Assembly: GCA_017463125.1 (NCBI GenBank)
Contig: JAFTPV010000021.1
Span: forward strand, 1 to 32,758
DNA: 32,758 nt
Reading direction: 5' to 3'
Source of the DNA: Clostridia bacterium
GTDB taxonomy: Bacteria; Bacillota; Clostridia; Oscillospirales; CAG-272
Shown one piece after another: positions 9,495 through 16,180 of the stretch (position 1 is its first letter; each line of letters begins with the position of its first letter). The notes beneath the pieces were generated by a model. It did no database searches. It was not told the DNA's origin and saw nothing but the letters and a program-made list of their open reading frames with translations. The translations under genes were made by a program, and so were the position numbers.

Positions 9495-9524
9495 CCCGAA
9501 ATGAATTTTTATTACTTTTTCGGG
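9495..9524 (-). promoter_or_regulatory. Leader hairpin with ArgR-box-like sequence before argG
   Basis: The arms cccgaaa (9495-9501) and tttcggg (9518-9524) form a 7-bp inverted repeat just before the argG SD, inside the transcribed leader. The loop holds TGAATTTTTATTAC (9502-9515), which matches 12 of 14 positions of the ARG-box core TGAATwwwwATTCA. It could be an operator for an ArgR/AhrC protein, an RNA hairpin, or chance in AT-rich DNA. No argR gene is in the window. Confidence 0.3.
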
Positions 9525-9547
9525 AATAAATCGTTATCACGCCGTAT

Positions 9548-9576
9548 ATTATAATACCTTTGGAGAGAAAAGTCAA
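9548..9576 (-). promoter_or_regulatory. Sigma-A promoter of the arginine operon
   Basis: On the minus strand TTGACT (9571-9576), a 17-nt spacer, then TATAAT (9548-9553). This predicts a start near 9541 and a leader of about 70 nt before argG. Confidence 0.85.
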
Positions 9577-9690
9577 TAGCTTTCTGAATATTTTTTCAAA
9601 AAATGAAAATTTTTCGGCATTCAAATAAAATATATATAGTATTTTAGGTTTGATTGCGAAAAAATGACGAATATTTATGCATAATTATTC

Positions 9691-9731
9691 AATAAAAATT
9701 CACCGACGAAGCCGAAAAGCCTGTCGGTGAA
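9691..9731 (-). terminator. gpsA terminator
   Basis: A 9-bp perfect stem (ttcaccgac 9699-9707; gtcggtgaa 9723-9731) lies just after the gpsA stop. On the minus strand it is followed by TTTTTATT. Confidence 0.85.
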
Positions 9732-9740
9732 AATCCTGTA

Positions 9741-10754
9741 TTATGAAAAATTGATTTCGTTTTTAAGATCTCTTGTCATAAGAGCTCTGATAGCGACGTA
9801 AGGGGATACTCCAGAGTGGATAACGTCATAAACCGCCCTTGTGATAGGCATATCGACGGAATGCTTTTCGGACAGCTCTATCGCCGCACACAGAGCGTGA
9901 TAGCCTTCAACGACCATTCCTATCTCTGAGAGCGCCTCCTCGTAGCTCTTTCCCTGACCGATAAGCACACCGCAACGGTTGTTACGGCTGTGAGGCGAGG
10001 TGCAGGTAACGATAAGGTCGCCGATTCCCGCAAGACCCATAAAGGTTTCGAGCCTTGCTCCCATAGCCATACCCATACGGGTAATTTCCGCAAGTCCTCT
10101 CGTTATTAGCATAGCGTTTGCGTTGTCACCGAAGCCCATCCCGCGATTGACGCCTGCCGCCAGCGCTATAATATTTTTCAGCGCTCCTGCTACCTCAACT
10201 CCTAAAACGTCCGTGTTAGTATAAACTCTCATACAGGAGTTGAAGAATACCTTTGCGAGCATCGATGAGATTTCCTCGTCCTCAGATGCCGCGACGATAG
10301 AGGTGGGCAGACCGAGAGCAACCTCCTCCGCGTGCGTCGGACCGGAGAGTGCCGCTATATGAAAATGCTTGTTTTCGGCTGCCCCAAAAACCTCGTCCTT
10401 AATAATATCCGTCATCGTCATAAGAGTTCCGCTCTCGATTCCCTTTGCCGCGCTTACGAGTATCGCTCCGTCCTTAAGATACGGGGCAGAGAGCCTTGCC
10501 GTCTTGCGTATGAATTCCGATGGAGTCACGTATATTACAAGCTCCGCGTCGGAAAGTGCCGCTTCAATATCCTTCTGGTATGTAATTCTGTCGGGAAGAA
10601 TGAGTCCCGGTAAATTCTTATGAGTCTTTGTGATGATAAGCTCGTCTATCTCTTTAGGTATCGCCGACCATACGGTAACGTCGTGGCAGTTCTTTGCAAG
10701 AAGAGCCGTAAGCGCTATTCCCCAGGTACCCGCACCCAATACTGTAATATTCAT
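9741..10754 (-). CDS. gpsA: Glycerol-3-phosphate dehydrogenase [NAD(P)+]
   Basis: Reduces dihydroxyacetone phosphate to sn-glycerol 3-phosphate for phospholipid synthesis. The 337 aa start with the Rossmann motif MNITVLGAGTWGIALT. Further features are LVSAAKGIE, the LSGPTHAEEVALGLPTSIVAA block, the catalytic-lysine region GALKNIIALAAGVNRGMGFGDNA and GLAGIGDLIVTCTSPHSRN. SD AAAGGAG lies 8 nt before the ATG. It is a single-gene unit with its own promoter (10785-10813) and terminator. Confidence 0.98.
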   Translation of the reverse strand: MNITVLGAGTWGIALTALLAKNCHDVTVWSAIPKEIDELIITKTHKNLPGLILPDRITYQKDIEAALSDAELVIYVTPSEFIRKTARLSAPYLKDGAILVSAAKGIESGTLMTMTDIIKDEVFGAAENKHFHIAALSGPTHAEEVALGLPTSIVAASEDEEISSMLAKVFFNSCMRVYTNTDVLGVEVAGALKNIIALAAGVNRGMGFGDNANAMLITRGLAEITRMGMAMGARLETFMGLAGIGDLIVTCTSPHSRNNRCGVLIGQGKSYEEALSEIGMVVEGYHALCAAIELSEKHSVDMPITRAVYDVIHSGVSPYVAIRALMTRDLKNEINFS

Positions 10755-10784
10755 ATTTTTATCTCCTTTGCCTTTACACCGATT

Positions 10785-10813
10785 ATTATACCATTATTTT
10801 CCGACTTTTTCAA
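10785..10813 (-). promoter_or_regulatory. Sigma-A promoter of gpsA
   Basis: TTGAAA (10808-10813), 17-nt spacer, TATAAT (10785-10790) on the minus strand, 30 nt upstream of the gpsA start codon. Confidence 0.85.
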
Positions 10814-10857
10814 GATGTATATTAATTTTTGAAATAATCAGCGCAAAGAGAGGAGCA

Positions 10858-11154
10858 TCAACCCATCTCATCCTCAACTACGTAAGGAAGGTCTATGGGC
10901 GTTGCCATATTTCTGACAAGCTTTTCGTAAAATCTTATTGCTCTCGACGCGTCGGCAAAGGCGTCGGTCACGTCGGCAGAGGTGAATATTCCGTCCGAGT
11001 CGGTCATGCTTACCTTAATTGAATAAAGAGGAATCCTCCAGCTTGCAGTTCTCGTCCCCTCGCGCAGTATAAGCTCGTAGGAGTAGCTGTTTTCCTCGTC
11101 TGATACTAGGTCCTTTCTTATAACGGTATCTGTGAAACATTCTTTGCTGTTCAT
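10858..11154 (-). CDS. Small conserved clostridial protein, DUF6514-like
   Basis: A 98-aa soluble protein with no signal peptide or membrane segment. The start at 11154 (MNSKECFTDTV) is set by GGGAG 8 nt upstream. The open frame extends further 5' through AT-rich DNA, but that part is not protein-like. The C-terminal pattern FYEKLVRNMATPIDLPYVVED recalls the ending of DUF6514 proteins of Clostridia (roughly LxxNxVTPxxLxxVVED). That assignment is from memory of the family pattern and is moderate at best. Function is unknown. No terminator separates it from gpsA, which nevertheless has its own promoter. Confidence 0.65.
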   Translation of the reverse strand: MNSKECFTDTVIRKDLVSDEENSYSYELILREGTRTASWRIPLYSIKVSMTDSDGIFTSADVTDAFADASRAIRFYEKLVRNMATPIDLPYVVEDEMG

Positions 11155-11454
11155 ATAAATCTCCCAAAATCCTTTTATAATACTTATATGATACCACAAA
11201 TAAAAAAATTCTGTCGTTAAGAAAAGACGGGAAATAAGAAGACAAAAAAGCATTGAAATCTGCAGTTTTTTTATTTTTCTCGCTTTTTTGCGGAAAACAT
11301 AAAAAAAGAGCCGATTTTTTGAATCATCGGCCCTTGAAATTACGTAAAATTTTGCAAGAAAAATAGTTAAAAAAATCAAAAATGACAGAAAAAACTCGAA
11401 AATATGCTAAAAAAACGCTTTTTATGACTTTTTGACATCTTTGCAATGGCGAAA
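11155..11454. other. 300-bp AT-rich intergenic region
   Basis: It contains only the thioesterase terminator at 11302-11337 and a poor promoter candidate for the downstream small gene (TATCAT near 11190 on the minus strand, no good -35). The rest is A/T-rich with no convincing ORF or structured RNA. Confidence 0.6.
11302..11337 (-). terminator. Terminator after the acyl-ACP thioesterase gene
   Basis: On the minus strand AGGGCCGAT and ATCGGCTCT pair (one G-U) around a loop of about 10 nt and run into TTTTTTT (a-tract at 11302-11308 on the plus strand). Confidence 0.7.
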
Positions 11455-12165
11455 TTACAAATCAGAAAGCTCTATCTCTGCCTCGGAATTCGTGACTCCG
11501 TCAGCCTTTACCGTTCTGAAATAAAATACGCCGTCGCGCTCTCCGCGCTTTACCCGTAGCTTTTCTCCTATTGCAGCCTCGCTTGAATAGTTTATTGCAA
11601 TTCTCGAAATCATCTTATCCTTAAGAGGAAGGAAATTGGAATACATATCGGGATATTTAGTATTATTCATGTGCATATTCTGGTCAACGTCGCCGTAATG
11701 TACGCCGTAGCCTCCAACGTCCGAAAGCTCCGAGGGGAGCATAATTCTCGGCAAAGCAAGGTCGATGGGCGGAAGGGTGGAGATAGGGAGATTAAAGTCG
11801 TTTACCCTGACAAGTGCGCGCGACTCCGTATTGATAAGCGCCCAGGCGGATATAGCTCTCGCTACCGTATCCTCCTCGCATCGCAGCTCGTAGCATCGGA
11901 GGAAGGTATATCCTCGGCTCTCACACGGATAGCTGATAGCGGTGAGGGGAGTGTAGGCGGGGAGGGGCTTAAGTATAACCATATTAAGCCTTGATAGGAT
12001 GAATGCACGGTTCATCTCTTTTAACTCACCGTAAGACATATTTTTCTCTGTCAGCTGCGACTGCGCCGCAGACTGTATATATCTTAATATTGAAGAGGTT
12101 TTTGCAACACCGTTGTAATCAACGTCGTGTATATCTACCGTAACGCTTTGCTTAAAAGCCGACAT
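11455..12165 (-). CDS. Acyl-ACP thioesterase
   Basis: Hydrolyses acyl-acyl carrier protein to free fatty acids (FatA/FatB-like family, PF01643). The 236 aa contain two hot-dog halves. The N-terminal half has VTVDIHDVDYNGVAKTSSILRYIQSAA and WALINTESRALVRV. The C-terminal half has YGDVDQNMHMNNTKYPDMYSN, where the DxNxHxNN pattern carries the catalytic Asn/His. The ATG at 12165 is chosen because GGAG lies 7 nt upstream. An in-frame ATG at 12177 overlaps that SD. The leader carries the hairpin repeat shared with the dCMP deaminase gene. Single-gene unit with strong promoter and terminator, divergent from trxA. Confidence 0.9.
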   Translation of the reverse strand: MSAFKQSVTVDIHDVDYNGVAKTSSILRYIQSAAQSQLTEKNMSYGELKEMNRAFILSRLNMVILKPLPAYTPLTAISYPCESRGYTFLRCYELRCEEDTVARAISAWALINTESRALVRVNDFNLPISTLPPIDLALPRIMLPSELSDVGGYGVHYGDVDQNMHMNNTKYPDMYSNFLPLKDKMISRIAINYSSEAAIGEKLRVKRGERDGVFYFRTVKADGVTNSEAEIELSDL

Positions 12166-12167
12166 CT

Positions 12168-12198
12168 TAATCTCCATTCTGTCGCCATAGCGACCGCA
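12168..12198 (-). repeat. Shared 5'-leader hairpin, copy 1
   Basis: Minus-strand order: TGCGGTCGC, TATG loop, GCGACAGAATGGAGATTA. GTCGC/GCGAC forms a 5-bp stem and the element ends in the SD of the thioesterase gene. The copy at 18507-18539, before the dCMP deaminase gene, is nearly identical over its whole length, with one extra stem pair and one extra G in the SD. Confidence 0.8.
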
Positions 12199-12222
12199 TA
12201 AGTTTTTAATTTTCTACCAAAT

Positions 12223-12251
12223 ATAATACAACTTAAATGCGTTTTTGTCAA
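12223..12251 (-). promoter_or_regulatory. Sigma-A promoter of the thioesterase gene
   Basis: TTGACA (12246-12251), 17-nt spacer, TATTAT (12223-12228) on the minus strand. Start near 12216, leader about 50 nt. Confidence 0.85.
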
Positions 12252-12270
12252 ATCTAAATTTTGACAAAAA
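12242..12270. promoter_or_regulatory. Inverted repeat between divergent promoters (operator candidate)
   Basis: Perfect 11-bp arms tttttgtcaaa (12242-12252) and tttgacaaaaa (12260-12270) around 7 nt. The left arm contains the -35 box of the thioesterase promoter, and the trxA promoter starts 22 bp to the right. A bound regulator would block the thioesterase promoter. The binding protein is unknown. Confidence 0.45.
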
Positions 12271-12291
12271 TGTAAATAATTAAAAAATTTA

Positions 12292-12320
12292 TGGACAAGC
12301 AATAATATTTATGATAAAAT
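12292..12320 (+). promoter_or_regulatory. Sigma-A promoter of trxA operon
   Basis: TGGACA (12292-12297), 17-nt spacer, TAAAAT (12315-12320), about 40 nt before the trxA ATG. Confidence 0.75.
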
Positions 12321-12363
12321 TATATCAAAACAATAGATGTAACCAAAGAAAAGGAGAGGTAAT

Positions 12364-12675
12364 ATGATAAATATAACTGCTGAAAATTTCAAGACTGAGG
12401 TGGAGGAGTGTGACAGACTCTGCGTGATAGACCTGTATGCAGATTGGTGCGGTCCCTGCCGTATGCTTGCTCCTGTTCTTGCCGAGCTTGAGGGGGAGTA
12501 TCCCGATATAAAGTTCTGTAAGGCAAACGTTGACGAGCAGCCCGAGCTTGCCCGTATGTTCGGAGTGCAGAGCATTCCTGCCGTAGCCTTTGTGAAGGAT
12601 AACACATTCCTTGATATGTCCGTAGGCTTCGTTCCGAAGGCGTCGCTCGTAAAGCTTATTGAGGAAAACAAATGA
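12364..12675 (+). CDS. trxA: Thioredoxin
   Basis: Cytoplasmic dithiol-disulfide oxidoreductase of 103 aa. The active site WCGPC is at residues 28-32, and the cis-proline segment GVQSIPAVAF follows. Two extra cysteines (C16, C20) lie before the active site. SD AAAGGAGAGG is 6 nt before the ATG. It overlaps the next gene by 4 bp (ATGA), so the two are almost certainly coexpressed. No thioredoxin reductase of the NADPH flavoprotein type is nearby. Confidence 0.97.
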   Translation: MINITAENFKTEVEECDRLCVIDLYADWCGPCRMLAPVLAELEGEYPDIKFCKANVDEQPELARMFGVQSIPAVAFVKDNTFLDMSVGFVPKASLVKLIEENK

Positions 12676-12869
12676 AGGTAAGATTTAACGAGGATAAGGA
12701 AGTAGTAAAGGCTATAAAGGAAGGCCTTAAGAAAAGCGGAGGCTATTGCCCCTGCCGCCTTGAGCGCACCGAGGATAACAAGTGTATGTGTAAGGAGTTC
12801 CGCGAGCAGATAGCCGATGAGAATTACGAGGGCTACTGTCACTGCTATCTTTATTATAAAGAAAAATAA
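12672..12869 (+). CDS. Ferredoxin-thioredoxin reductase catalytic-chain-like protein
   Basis: A 65-aa protein with three CxC motifs in the order CPC (26-28), CMC (38-40), CHC (56-58). This is the arrangement of the FTR catalytic beta chain (CPC, CPC, CHC). By analogy C26, C38, C40 and C56 would hold a [4Fe-4S] cluster, and C28 and C58 would form the redox disulfide that reduces thioredoxin. It is shorter than plant and cyanobacterial FTR-beta (about 110 aa), mainly at the N-terminus, and no variable subunit is encoded here. The ATGA overlap with trxA supports a thioredoxin partner. Electrons would presumably come from ferredoxin. Confidence 0.85.
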   Translation: MKVRFNEDKEVVKAIKEGLKKSGGYCPCRLERTEDNKCMCKEFREQIADENYEGYCHCYLYYKEK

Positions 12870-12897
12870 TTTACTAAAACGGGTTTTTGTTTGAATT

Positions 12898-13566
12898 ATG
12901 AAAAATTTTATTGAAAAGTATTTTTCAGAGCGAGAAAACAAAACCGATATGACAAAATATTACGCGCTTTTTATAATAGTCGTATTTACATCATTTTTAG
13001 GCTTTTTGGTTGAGAATATCTGGCTCATTCTGACGCTTGGAGTTGTAGACAATAGGGGAATGCTGTTCCCGTTTCTTTTAGGCTACGGCTTTGCCGTTAT
13101 GGCGATATATTTCCTGCTCGGAACGCCAAATGAACCGAGTCGTATATTAAAAAGGACCTCGACTCTTAAGGGGTGGCAAAGACGGCTTATCTATTATTTC
13201 GCCGTTATGGTGCTTATAAGCATAGGCGAGGGTGCCTTCGGTATGCTTGTAGAATATTTTTGCGGCTTTATCTGGTGGGATTATACTAATTTGCCGCTGA
13301 ATATAGGTAGGTACGTTTCGATTCCCACCAGCGCCGCCTTCTCCTTGATAATCCTTGTTTTTATGGACCGCATATTCACTCCTATGTATAATAAATGTAA
13401 GGCGCTAAATCCCAAAACGCTGAAGAGGATTACGATAGTATTTTCCGTAATGTTTATCGTTGACAACATTTACAGCGCTGTTTATATGCTCAAAAACAGC
13501 TCTACTGTAAAAAGATGGGAGATAAGATTAGTAAAGAACGCGATATTTCATAAGCTGCTAAAGTAG
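12898..13566 (+). CDS. Putative ABC-transporter type IV (CmpB-like) membrane protein
   Basis: A 222-aa integral membrane protein with about five hydrophobic helices (roughly residues 21-47, 59-77, 97-120, 140-158, 179-197). The conserved pattern FLVENIWLILTLG, NRGMLFPFLLGYG, EYFCGFIWWDYTNLPLN and GRYVSIPTSAAF resembles family PF06541, named for putative ABC permeases although its function is unproven. No ATP-binding subunit lies next to it. The start has a poor SD. It follows the FTR-like gene by 28 bp and ends in a terminator, so it may share the trxA transcript. Confidence 0.7.
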   Translation: MKNFIEKYFSERENKTDMTKYYALFIIVVFTSFLGFLVENIWLILTLGVVDNRGMLFPFLLGYGFAVMAIYFLLGTPNEPSRILKRTSTLKGWQRRLIYYFAVMVLISIGEGAFGMLVEYFCGFIWWDYTNLPLNIGRYVSIPTSAAFSLIILVFMDRIFTPMYNKCKALNPKTLKRITIVFSVMFIVDNIYSAVYMLKNSSTVKRWEIRLVKNAIFHKLLK

Positions 13567-13571
13567 AAAAC

Positions 13572-13604
13572 AAAAAGCTCGCTTTTAATTAAGCGGGCTT
13601 TTTT
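13572..13604 (+). terminator. Terminator after the CmpB-like gene
   Basis: The stem aaaaagctcgctt / aagcgggctttttt (one G-U) around ttaatt ends in a T-run at 13599-13604, 5 nt past the stop codon. Confidence 0.85.
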
Positions 13605-13612
13605 GTATCAAT

Positions 13613-13652
13613 CCCGCCTTTTCTGTCTAAAATTATTAAAAAACAAGACGGG
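13613..13652 (+). promoter_or_regulatory. Leader inverted repeat overlapping the SD of the next gene
   Basis: cccgcctt (13613-13620) can pair with aagacggg (13645-13652) with one mismatch. The right arm contains the first bases of the SD (GGGAG) for the gene at 13662. It could hold the SD in a hairpin. No promoter was identified in this gap. Confidence 0.3.
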
Positions 13653-13661
13653 AGAGATAAA

Positions 13662-15527
13662 ATGAAAAGGGGTTATTACTTATTTTTGACGCTCGTATTT
13701 ATACTTGCGTTCCTGACCTTCGGGGCATCGGCAGAGGAGCCGGAGAATAAAAATTACTCGGTAAGATACGATAGAGGAGAGTACGTTCTGGAGTACGCTA
13801 TAACCGACGGTACGGAGCTTTTTCGAGAGAAGAGTCTTGGCGCTCTGCTCTCGTCCGCTTCGGGCGGTAGCTTTCACCTTGAGAACCTAAAGGTTTATGA
13901 AAATATCGACGTACCGCAGGGGGAGTATATTTTTACGGGAGCGGCGTTTTTTGAGGAAGGGGCAAGCCTCTCTGTAAGAAACGGCAGCACCGTTGAATTT
14001 TCAAATTTTACACTGGAGCTCTTATCGGCGGGTGCATCTCTTGATATATTCGGGGGACAGATGACGCTTAGGGAAAGTGCCGTTACGGGAGTAGCATTAA
14101 TTCCGATAACCGTAAACAGTAAGGACGGCGGTGCACTCACCCTTCTCGGTAAAAGCAGTATACAGGGAACCGAATACGATATCGTAACCTCCTGTGCGCT
14201 TAATTTTTCAAAGAACGGAAGCTCTTATACGGGTGACGGAGAACTTAAGGTTCAATACACAGCTCCCTATTTGTGCGCCGACGATATTCTTATGGGGGCA
14301 GAAAACCTTGATATACCCGTGAGTCTTTATGACAGAGAGGGGAAGCATATTCCAATATGCAAAATCAGATATATCAGCGGTGCCCGAGAGCTATTTACAG
14401 AGTATAAGCTATCGGGTGAGCTTGCCGAGAATATAAAGCCCGAACAAGCATTGGGATATGAGGCTAGTGCGTGGTCGTGCATTGAAAAAGGCGGTGAGCC
14501 GTACGATTTTTCGCGCCCGGTAGAGTCAGATATGACCTTTTATTCGGATATGGTTCTGATACCGCCGTCGTTTTCGGTAGATGACGTAAAGAGGAAATAC
14601 GACGGCAAGTCCTTTAACGTTTCCTTAGGCGGTGTGAATCACCCGCTTATGAAATACGGTGTGCTCGAGTATGAATGGTACAAGGACGGCGAGCTTATAT
14701 CAAGGGAGGCGAGCATATCCTTAAAAAACGTTTCCGACAGCGGCGAATACGGCGTTTGCGTAACCTTTGTATACGACGGTAAGAAAAGAGCAAAAAGCAC
14801 CGAGCGCTTTACCGTTACTATAGCTCCGAAAACGCTTCGGGCGAGCTTTGCGGACGGACGCTTCAAAATTGACGAAGGTCTTGTAGAAAAGGGAGATTCT
14901 GTAAATCTTTATCAGTATGAGTACGATGGATATATATATTCAAATCTTGACAATTCTAATTACTGCCTTGAATTTTCGCCGCAAATTGTAAAAAAAGATG
15001 ATACGCAGGCGCTTACAAATATCTTCCTTTATATCATTATCTGTGCAGGCTGCCTTCTCGTCGGATTTGTGATATTTCTCTTTTTCATCAGCAAAAGGCT
15101 CTGTATATCAAGCGTGAAAATAACACCTAAAGACGATGATGCCTTTTTGTCCGGTGTATCCACAGACAACGTAGAGAAGAGCTTTTTCGCTATAAACTCG
15201 GAGCGCGCGGACGAGCTTCTTTCGGACAGGCTTGCAAAAACGATGGAGGTAAGGTCGAGAGAGCGGATAGCCACCTCGGGCAGCGAGAGGGCGGAGGTCA
15301 CCGTCGGAGAAATAAGCGATGCTTTTGATGACGGAGAGCAGGTTGATGTAAATTCTCTTAAGGAAAAGGGGCTTATATCGGGTAACGTGTCTTATATCAG
15401 GATTACCGAGGGTGGTAGCCTTTGCAAGTCCCTGACTGTATACGCTAACAGCTTTGATATACGCGCACTTAAGATGATAGTGCTCTCGGGTGGGGAGGCT
15501 ATAAGGATAAAAAGCGGTAAAATTTAA
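13662..15527 (+). CDS. Surface protein with one TM helix and uL15-like cytoplasmic tail
   Basis: A 621-aa protein of unknown function. Residues 1-24 form a signal peptide with a likely ASA cleavage site. About 25-220 is rich in short beta strands with recurring S/G/N-rich turns (FEEGASLSVRNGSTVEFSN), like a parallel beta-helix. About 310-400 looks like an Ig-like/MBG domain (YEWYKDGELISRE, SGEYGVCVTF). A TM helix spans about 453-476. The inside tail has an acidic segment (INSERADELLSDRLAKTMEV) and ends in residues 546-621, which follow the pattern of the C-terminal half of ribosomal protein uL15 (VTVGEISDAFDDGEQVD, LKEKGLIS, then KSLTVYANSF and SGGEAIRI). I recall similar tails in other clostridial surface proteins, but no characterised function. 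SD GGGAGAG precedes the ATG. Confidence 0.8.
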   Translation: MKRGYYLFLTLVFILAFLTFGASAEEPENKNYSVRYDRGEYVLEYAITDGTELFREKSLGALLSSASGGSFHLENLKVYENIDVPQGEYIFTGAAFFEEGASLSVRNGSTVEFSNFTLELLSAGASLDIFGGQMTLRESAVTGVALIPITVNSKDGGALTLLGKSSIQGTEYDIVTSCALNFSKNGSSYTGDGELKVQYTAPYLCADDILMGAENLDIPVSLYDREGKHIPICKIRYISGARELFTEYKLSGELAENIKPEQALGYEASAWSCIEKGGEPYDFSRPVESDMTFYSDMVLIPPSFSVDDVKRKYDGKSFNVSLGGVNHPLMKYGVLEYEWYKDGELISREASISLKNVSDSGEYGVCVTFVYDGKKRAKSTERFTVTIAPKTLRASFADGRFKIDEGLVEKGDSVNLYQYEYDGYIYSNLDNSNYCLEFSPQIVKKDDTQALTNIFLYIIICAGCLLVGFVIFLFFISKRLCISSVKITPKDDDAFLSGVSTDNVEKSFFAINSERADELLSDRLAKTMEVRSRERIATSGSERAEVTVGEISDAFDDGEQVDVNSLKEKGLISGNVSYIRITEGGSLCKSLTVYANSFDIRALKMIVLSGGEAIRIKSGKI

Positions 15528-15536
15528 GCGTAGGTA

Positions 15537-15565
15537 TTGCAAAAAGATAAAAATTGTGCTACAAT
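15537..15565 (+). promoter_or_regulatory. Sigma-A promoter of the ECF S-component gene
   Basis: TTGCAA (15537-15542), 17-nt spacer, TACAAT (15560-15565), 29 nt before the ATG at 15594. The leader is too short for a riboswitch, and none is seen. Confidence 0.75.
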
Positions 15566-15593
15566 AGGGATATAAACAGAATGGAGATGCACT

Positions 15594-16130
15594 ATGAGCA
15601 CAAGTAAAAGAAAAATTGACATTAAAAAGCTTACCTACGTCGCGGTTCTGACTGCGATAGTAGTCGTTTTACAGTTTGTACCGATAAAGATCGCAACCTT
15701 CGAGCTTGCCCTGTCCGTACCGGTTATTGTAATCGGTGCAGCACTTTGCGGCACGGGCGTCGGTGCGTGGCTCGGCTTCGTTTTCGGAGCTGTGGTTCTG
15801 ATGCTGCCCGGTACGGCTGCTTATATGTCCTTCAACGCCTTTGGAACGGTTCTTACCGTTTTGGCAAAGGGTACTCTTGCAGGACTTGCGGCAGGCGCGG
15901 TATATAAGCTTTCCGAGAAAATCAACCGTTACGTCGCGGCTCTTATCGCGGCGGTTACCGCAACCCTCGTCAATACCGGAGTATTTCTTATCGGCTCTCT
16001 CATATTCTTTGAGGGTGATATAGGAATGGTTATCAGCGTTCTGATAAGCGTTAATTTCCTTATCGAGCTTGCTGTAAACGTAGTGCTTGCACCTACGGTA
16101 TACAGGGTAGTGAATATTAAGAAAAAATAG
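15594..16130 (+). CDS. ECF transporter S component, substrate unknown
   Basis: A 178-aa membrane protein with about six hydrophobic segments. The start LTYVAVLTAIVVVLQFVPI, the segment VPVIVIGAALCGTGVGAWLG and the conserved FGAVVLM are typical of substrate-binding S subunits of energy-coupling factor vitamin transporters. The shared ecfA/ecfT module is not in the window, as is usual for group II systems. No vitamin riboswitch is present, so the substrate cannot be named. SD GGAG lies about 8 nt upstream. A terminator follows, so it is a single-gene unit. Confidence 0.85.
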   Translation: MSTSKRKIDIKKLTYVAVLTAIVVVLQFVPIKIATFELALSVPVIVIGAALCGTGVGAWLGFVFGAVVLMLPGTAAYMSFNAFGTVLTVLAKGTLAGLAAGAVYKLSEKINRYVAALIAAVTATLVNTGVFLIGSLIFFEGDIGMVISVLISVNFLIELAVNVVLAPTVYRVVNIKKK

Positions 16131-16135
16131 TTTTT

Positions 16136-16166
16136 ACGGCTGCTGCCTCGGTGGCAGCCGTTTTTA
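16136..16166 (+). terminator. Terminator after the ECF S-component gene
   Basis: acggctgc (16136-16143) pairs with gcagccgt (16154-16161), followed by TTTT. Confidence 0.85.
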
Positions 16167-16180
16167 CATAGGAGAAGATA

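Noticed and set aside
9676-9704. Two overlapping ARG-box-like sequences (TGCATAATTATTCA and TCAATAAAAATTCA) 11 bp apart
   Set aside because: They lie in the T-tract and stem base of the gpsA terminator and more than 100 bp upstream of the argG promoter. AT-rich DNA easily gives such matches.
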